DNA of 64,000 bases from Yamagishiella unicocca. Taxonomy: Eukaryota; Chlorophyta; Chlorophyceae; Chlamydomonadales; Volvocaceae. The position numbers were made by a program, and so were the translations under genes. Of the stretch, positions 59,201 to 64,000 are shown one piece after another. Numbering within the stretch: the first letter of the stretch is position 1; each line of letters starts with the position of its first letter. A model generated the notes under the pieces. It did not search any database, was not told the DNA's origin, and worked only from the letters and a program-made list of their open reading frames with translations. Where the stretch lies: NCBI GenBank assembly GCA_003116995.1, contig BDSL01000085.1, forward strand, positions 248,001 through 312,000. The letters run 5' to 3'.

Positions 59201-62200
59201 TCGTGTGCTGCCTCCCAAGGAGCTCCAACGCACTCGGGACCGCCTGGCCAAGGTGGAGGCGGACCAGGCCGCCAACGCCGCCGAGTACCAGCGGCTGCAG
59301 CGGCGGAACGCGCTGCAGCAGGAGGTGAGCGGGAGGGGCGGGCCGGCAGGCCGGCCCGCGATAGTGCGCCCCCAACCCCCCTCCACGGGTCTTCCTCGAC
59401 CCCCCCTCGTGTAAAACGGTTTTTATACACCCCCTCGCCGATCTGGTCTGCCTTCCAGTACTGTCACTGCCGCCGCGCAAGCTTAGCGACACCTCTGCGA
59501 ACAGCGGGGTCCACATAGGTATTGACCAGTGCGGCACGCAGCTCGACAGGTGGACCCAAGCCGCGCGCGCAGCCGTGCAGCCCTAGCCTCGGCTGCTCCG
59601 CGCAGCGCCCTGCTGGCTTCCGCACCCGGGAGGTCACCGCCGTCTGTCTGCCAAGTGGGAGGTTTAAAGAGAATCCGGGAATCCACGGCCGACAAACCAA
59701 GGCGGTGAAGATGGCGGTCCAGAAGAGAAGTGGGAGGGTCGCCTCGGCCCGCCCCGTGTGGCTTGCAGGTGGAGCTGCTGGATCGCAAGGTGCTGTGGGT
59801 GAAGAAGGAGGGATGCGCGGGGCGGCTGTCCAAGGCGCGCGAGGGCGAGGCCAGGCTGCAGCAGAAGGCGGACGCCGCTCGCAGGCGACTGGCGGAGGTG
59901 GAGGCGACCCTCAGGTAGGTGGCGCGAGCAGATGCTGGGCGCACAGTGAATGGACGCGCGGACGCACCCGGCTAGCGCTTCTTTCCGTCGCACAGCACGT
60001 TTGCGTGGCCTTGCGGACGTCGGGGTCGCCCAGTCGCGTGCGCCGACCTCGTCATGCCAGTGTGCAGCCAGCGCGTCGAGGTGTGAGGTCGAGGTGCGAG
60101 CCCGCCCCGGCCAGCTTGGCGCGGCAGGCGCGCCACCTTTACTTCGGCGGCGGCAGCCCTGCCCTCGGCTGCAGCGCAGCCCTACACCGGCGTGTCGCGC
60201 CCTCCTCCCCCTTCTTCCGAGCCTGACGCTCCCGCCGCTCCGCTCTCCTGGCCTTCCGACCCGCGGGACCGCTCCCGCCGTAACTGACACGCAGCGCGCA
60301 GACCGAGTCCATTGAGGCTGGCCAGCGGGCCACCAGGAACATGCTGCAGGCCGTGAAGGCGAAGGACAGGGACATTGCGGCCGGCCGCGAGGCATTTCGG
60401 CGGCAGGAGGAGCAGCTCAAGACGACGAGCGAGGAGATGGAAGGGGTGAGCGCGGCTGGGCGGTCCAGACGCCAGCTGGCTAGGCGGATCGAAGGTGGGG
60501 GTGTTTAGTCCACAGAGGTGCTAGCCTCACACCTGTCAGAGGTGCTAGCCTCACACCTGTCAGGGCAAGCTGGAAGGGGTTTGCTGGACTTGCAAGCTGG
60601 AAGGGGTTTGCTGGACTTGCAAGCTGGAAGGGGTTTGCTGGACTTGCAAGCTGGAAGGGGTTTGCTGGACTTGCAAGCTGGAAGGGGTTTGCTGGACTTG
60701 CAAGCTGGAAGGGGTTCGCTGAACTTCCGATACACGCGACCGCTGCTTGCGAACCTTCGCCTAAGGCAGTCTTTGGCTAGGGCCCTGACTCGTAGAAGGT
60801 AGGTGGGGGCTAGATCGTGCCGCTGCCCGCCAACTCCACGCCCTGCACCTCAGCCCCTACCTCGCGTTTCGTAACCCGTTCGTCGCTTCCCTGTTCCCCC
60901 ACTTGCAGCTCAGAGCCAAGTCCACCCGTTGGGTGAATGATTTGAACCGCGCCATCGCGGACCTCAACCAGGCACGTGCCGAGCGGGCCGCGCTGCCGCG
61001 CGGTCTGTCTCCGGAGCAGGCGGCCCGAATGGACCAGATCACGCAGGAGATGCAGCACGTGACCGGCCAGGTAGGGGCTGTCTGCCAGGCGCGGCGGTCC
61101 AGGGGCGATGGGCGGTCGGGGGCTGGGGTGGGCATGATGGCGGCGGCGTCCTTGCGGCGTGTCAAGCAGCTTGTCGGTGTCAGGAGGGAACCCTAGGCAT
61201 GCGCGAGGGCAGGCCACCTGTGAGCTGATGCGCAGGCCAGTGCGCGATGCGATGCGGGTGTGGAGGGCATGCACCCGCCGGCATGTGGGTCTGCCTGATC
61301 TGTCCCGCCAGCAGCCTAGCGCCCGGGTCACCCAGTTGCCCCCGCGGCGCCTGTGTCGTACACGATGCGCAGGGGGACGGCATCAAGCTGGAGCTGGCGC
61401 GCAAGAGGGAGGTTGTACAGCAACTAGACGGGCAGATCCGGCAGTTTGAGGGTGCGTGGGAGGTTGTGCAGCAACTAGACGGGCAGATCCGGCAGTTTGA
61501 GGGTGCGTGGGAGGTTGTGCAGCAACTAGACGGGCAGATCCGGCAGTTTGAGGGTGCGTGGGAGGTTGTGCAGCAACTAGACGGGCAGATCCGGCAGTTT
61601 GAGGGTGCGTGGGAGGTTGTGCAGCAACTAGACGGGCAGATCCGGCAGTTTGAGGGTGCGTGGGCGTGGACCGCCGGGGGAAGGGGCGGTGCGGATGGCG
61701 GGTGGAGGGCAGGGTTGCGTGCGGCCAGGGGTGGGGGGATGTGCGCGTTGAAGGGTCGGCGGAGTCGTGCGAAGAAATCCTCGATTGAGACAAGAGCGCT
61801 ACAGGTACGCAGACCAACGATGCACGGCCAAACTTCCAACCGTCCCGCCCGGCCAACCAATAAAACAGACGCCGCGCGGCGCCGCCTCGACCGGCGCGAG
61901 CAGCTGCTTTGCAAGCTGGAGCGCTCGCACCGGGGCAGCAGGCAGCTGTATGAGTGGATCTTAAAGACCCGAGGCGAGGGCGGCTTCCGGCGCCGCGTGC
62001 TGGGGCCGCTGCTTATGGAGATCAGCGCGGTGCAGGACGCGACTTGGGCCAAGTACTTGGAGAACGCTGTGGGCGCCAGCCATCTGGCAATGGTGGTCAC
62101 AGAGGACAGGTGAGGGAGCGTGGGGTTGTCAGGGTGACAGGAAAGGACGCTCGACTGACTCTCTAGCAGCGCACGCGTACGGGGTTGCGTGTTCGGTGGG

Positions 62201-64000
62201 TTCGCACCAGACGGCGCCTTCGCCTCGACGTACGGCCCCTCCCTCCTCCCTCCCTCCTCCCGATATCTTTGCATGCATATGGATTTCGGCACACAGAATC
62301 CGAGCACCTGGCCCCAGCGTGCTTGTGCCCCCTCCGTGATCACGCGTGATGCTGCAGAAGCGACAACAACATGGTCCACGACTGGCTGAGCGCACAAAAG
62401 AGCCAGGCGGGAAGGGCGGGGCGCGGCGCCTTCATGAACAAGATCTTCCTCCTGCCAGGCCCGCACCCGCCGATGACCCACCCCCTGGGCGAACCGCGGC
62501 AGTTTGCTGCGTACGGCATTACCCACACGTTGGACCAGGTCTTCGAGGCGACGTCAGACCTTGTGAAGGCTGCGCTGGCCAGTCTATGCCAGATCAACCA
62601 AACCTACATCGGTGATAGGTGCGTTTTGGCCCCCCCCCCGTTGTAGCCATCTGAGACTCTGTCAGCAAAACCGAGTCGTAACGCTTTGTTCTCTGCGTTC
62701 CTTAATGGTAACCACGAGGAGGAGCCCGATGAACTCCCTCCCCCGAATAAAGCGCCCCGGCGAACGGGCGGTCCTGAACTTGTGTGGGTGGGCGGGGTAA
62801 AAACAATATCCACGCATCCACGGCCGACCAACCAAGGGCGATGACGATAGTTGGCCAAGAAGAGGTCGGGTCGGGTCAGGAGGGCCCGCGGTGGTGATAC
62901 GTAGCAGCGAGCTGATTGGGCAGAGCGCGCTTAGCCAGGCGGGAGGCCAGCCAGGCGGGAGGCCAGCCAGGCGGGAGGCCGACGCTGACACGTACGTCCG
63001 TTCTTGGCTGCTGTGTGCTCATGCAGCGATACGGACACGTCGGAGGTCATGGACCGGCTGCTGCGGGAGACGCGCATCAGGCGCATCTTCACGCCCGCGC
63101 GCTCCACATTCGCCGGCCAGTCGCAGTACGACCCCAGCCACATGTACCAAAGCATATCGGTGAGCCGGCGAGGGGGTGCGGCGTGTGGGGCAGTGACCCC
63201 GCCCGGGGCCGGGGGGGCGGGTCGTACAAAGCGCCCCGAGGAGAGCGTAGCTCGCAACCTGTGCGACAGCCGCAGCCACAGATCCGAAACCATGCCCGCG
63301 TTTTGGAACCACACCCTTTGCCGAGTGTTGCAAGCCGGCTCGCCAGGTTCATGGCAATATCCTCGCCGACCGTTACGTGTCTTCGCCCCCCCCCCCGCTC
63401 CCGGTTGGGGCAGTGTCTGCGCCCGGCCTGGTTGCTGGCTGACAACGTGGTTGATGGCGATGAGGCGGCGGAGCGGGCGGCGCTGGGCGTCCTGCAGGAG
63501 GTGAGAGGGGCGGTGAGGTAACCCGTGCACACGACGTGTAGGAGAAGGAAGAAACGGTAGAAAGGGGGCGGGAGAGGGCGGGAGAGGCAGGGCCGGACGG
63601 CACGGTGCGCAGCGGGCCTTCTCCAACGGGATGCGATTGATTTTTGGCGTGGTGGGGCAGTGGGTCGTGATGGTCGCTCCTCCGCGCTCATCTGCGCGAT
63701 ATGTAGATGTGGACTGGGGCCCCGTGCAGGAGCGAAACTCGGCGGTGGCGGAAGTGGGACAGCTGGAGGCGAGGCTGCAGGCGTGTGAGGCAGCGGCGCG
63801 CGCCCTGCGGGAGGAGAGGTTGCGGCTTGTGGCCGCCAGGAAGGACATCGAGCAGAGGTGGGGCGGCGGCGCAGACGCACCTCCCAGGGGGGTGTGCGTG
63901 TTCGTTTTACCATTATGAAGGGCGACGGGAGAGGAAAGAGACAAGCAAAAACGAAAGCTCGGCATGTCGCCCCCGGTCAGCCCCGGGGCCCTGGTGTCTG
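56264..64000 (+). CDS. SMC5: SMC5, SMC5/6 complex ATPase (3' partial)
   Basis: Exons: 56264-56317, 56504-56512, 57096-57159, 57780-57838, 58216-58587, 58820-58957, 59220-59324, 59769-59914, 60295-60445, 60909-61070, 61373-61655, 61869-62109, 62358-62618, 63027-63159, 63414-63500, 63730-63857, continuing past the edge. SMC5 opens MVQDSVYPRGAVRRISVTDF, then GPRVNLVEG and Walker A GTNGSGKSS (residues 40-48, split by intron 3), IVTALCVGLAG, and the SMC5 signature NLCQFLPQ|ERVTAFSELGPTELL. Coiled-coil arm exons follow, then the hinge (LYEWILKTRG, RVLGPLLMEI, AKYLENAVGASH), MNKIFLLPG, YGITHTLDQVFEATSDLV, CQINQTYIGD, and the start of the return coil. The C-terminal ATPase half lies to the right. SMC5/6 acts in recombination, replication-stress repair and silencing of extrachromosomal DNA. 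Confidence 0.93.
56504..56512 (+). other. 9-nt microexon of SMC5
   Basis: cccgctgcacag|GACTTTATG|gtgagg encodes Asp-Phe-Met, phase 0 on both sides. It completes the conserved head strand VRRISVT-DFM-GFVGTLVL, where SMC5 proteins have I-L-NFM. Skipping keeps the frame but deletes this N-F-hydrophobic element. Confidence 0.75.
57208..57270 (+). repeat. dispersed repeat family B, SMC5 intron 3
   Basis: Full copy: tttgataagagaatccgcga, atccacggccgacaaaccg, then gggcggtgaaggtgatggtc. A reversed fragment follows at 58029-58060 in intron 4. Confidence 0.85.
58762..58795 (+). repeat. dispersed repeat family C end, SMC5 intron 5
   Basis: agtcgcgttaccggttcttt, then actgtaatcccccc; the same end as at 14410. 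Confidence 0.7.
59380..59435 (+). repeat. dispersed repeat family A plus C fragment, SMC5 intron 7
   Basis: tccacgggtcttcctcgacc, then gtgtaaaacggtttttatac. Confidence 0.7.
59661..59725 (+). repeat. dispersed repeat family B, SMC5 intron 7
   Basis: tttaaagagaatccgggaat, ccacggccgacaaaccaa, then ggcggtgaagatggcggtc. Confidence 0.85.
60513..60560. repeat. 24-bp direct repeat, SMC5 intron 9
   Basis: Two perfect 24-bp copies (60513-60536, 60537-60560), immediately before the 27-bp array. Confidence 0.95.
60565..60726. repeat. 27-bp minisatellite, six copies, SMC5 intron 9
   Basis: Copies start at 60565, 60592, 60619, 60646, 60673 and 60700; the last is diverged. The unit begins gcaagctggaaggggtttgc. 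It can be translated on either strand but lies in an intron. Confidence 0.95.
61409..61663 (+). repeat. 51-bp in-frame tandem repeat, five copies, SMC5 exon 11
   Basis: Units start at 61409, 61460, 61511, 61562 and 61613. Each encodes the 17-mer EVVQQLDGQIRQFEGAW in frame with the coiled-coil arm, and contains TTTGAGG|GTGCGT, the 5' splice site used at the exon end (61655). Only the first copy shows a difference (GTA for GTG), which indicates recent expansion. Confidence 0.9.
62796..62865 (+). repeat. dispersed repeat family B, SMC5 intron 13
   Basis: acgcatccacggccgacca, accaagggcgatgacgatag, ttggccaagaagagg. Confidence 0.85.

Noticed and set aside
60505..60735. Minus-strand frame with repeated LPACKSSKP peptide
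   Set aside because: Generated by the 27-bp minisatellite in an SMC5 intron.
61180..62526. Minus-strand open frame of about 450 codons with a repeated SNCRICPSSCCTTSHAP peptide
   Set aside because: Antisense reading of the SMC5 51-bp repeat and hinge exons.
1..64000. Search for tRNA, rRNA, CRISPR arrays and autonomous transposons
   Set aside because: No cloverleaf-like segment, rRNA block, spaced identical repeats with unique spacers, or transposase/reverse-transcriptase motifs were recognised by eye; a tRNAscan-SE, Rfam and repeat-library search would settle it.

Overview
This is a GC-rich nuclear contig from a green alga, most likely a Chlamydomonas/Volvox-type member of the Volvocales. 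The evidence is GC-rich coding sequence with many short introns, TGTAA-type poly(A) motifs, plastid and mitochondrial targeting leaders on intron-bearing genes, and families typical of Chlorophyta (CSP41a, Psb28, SMC5, twin-CX9C proteins). No bacterial operon, rRNA, tRNA, CRISPR array or recognisable autonomous transposon was seen. All gene models were built by hand by joining exons at splice sites and checking that phases agree; every completed model sums to a multiple of three.

Layout: (1) 2-3720 (+), 3' part of plastid RNA-binding protein CSP41a. (2) 4626-5083 (-), a TFIIIC tau55/GTF3C6-like protein, head-to-head with (3) 5482-6737 (+), a CMC1-like twin CX9C protein. (4) 8795-31716 (-), one giant 33-exon gene for a protein of about 3574 residues: N-terminal RCC1 propeller, long helical middle, C-terminal TPRs. 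It is head-to-head with (5) 32109-36009 (+), an unrecognised coiled-coil protein. (6) 37313-45767 (+), a protein of about 2508 residues with BRCT domains near both ends and a long low-complexity middle. (7) 46464-47222 (-), Psb28, head-to-head with (8) 47466-47988 (+), an 82-residue, probably mitochondrial, single-span membrane protein. (9) 48978-55668 (-), a CBP60-like (plant calmodulin-binding/immune transcription-factor family) protein of 1320 residues, head-to-head with (10) 56264-64000 (+), SMC5, running off the right edge.

The genes have no single shared pathway: they serve chloroplast RNA and photosystem II assembly, mitochondria, Pol III transcription, genome stability (SMC5, BRCT protein) and possibly cilia (RCC1-TPR giant, inferred only). 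The strand pattern is regular: four head-to-head pairs with 243-595 bp between start codons, separated mostly by tail-to-tail junctions.

Introns carry at least three families of short dispersed repeats plus many tandem arrays. Points worth following: an algal CBP60-like protein; a giant RCC1-TPR fusion; a five-copy unknown motif in the BRCT protein; an in-frame 51-bp tandem repeat in SMC5 whose every copy holds a 5' splice site; a 9-nt SMC5 microexon; and three GC-AG introns.
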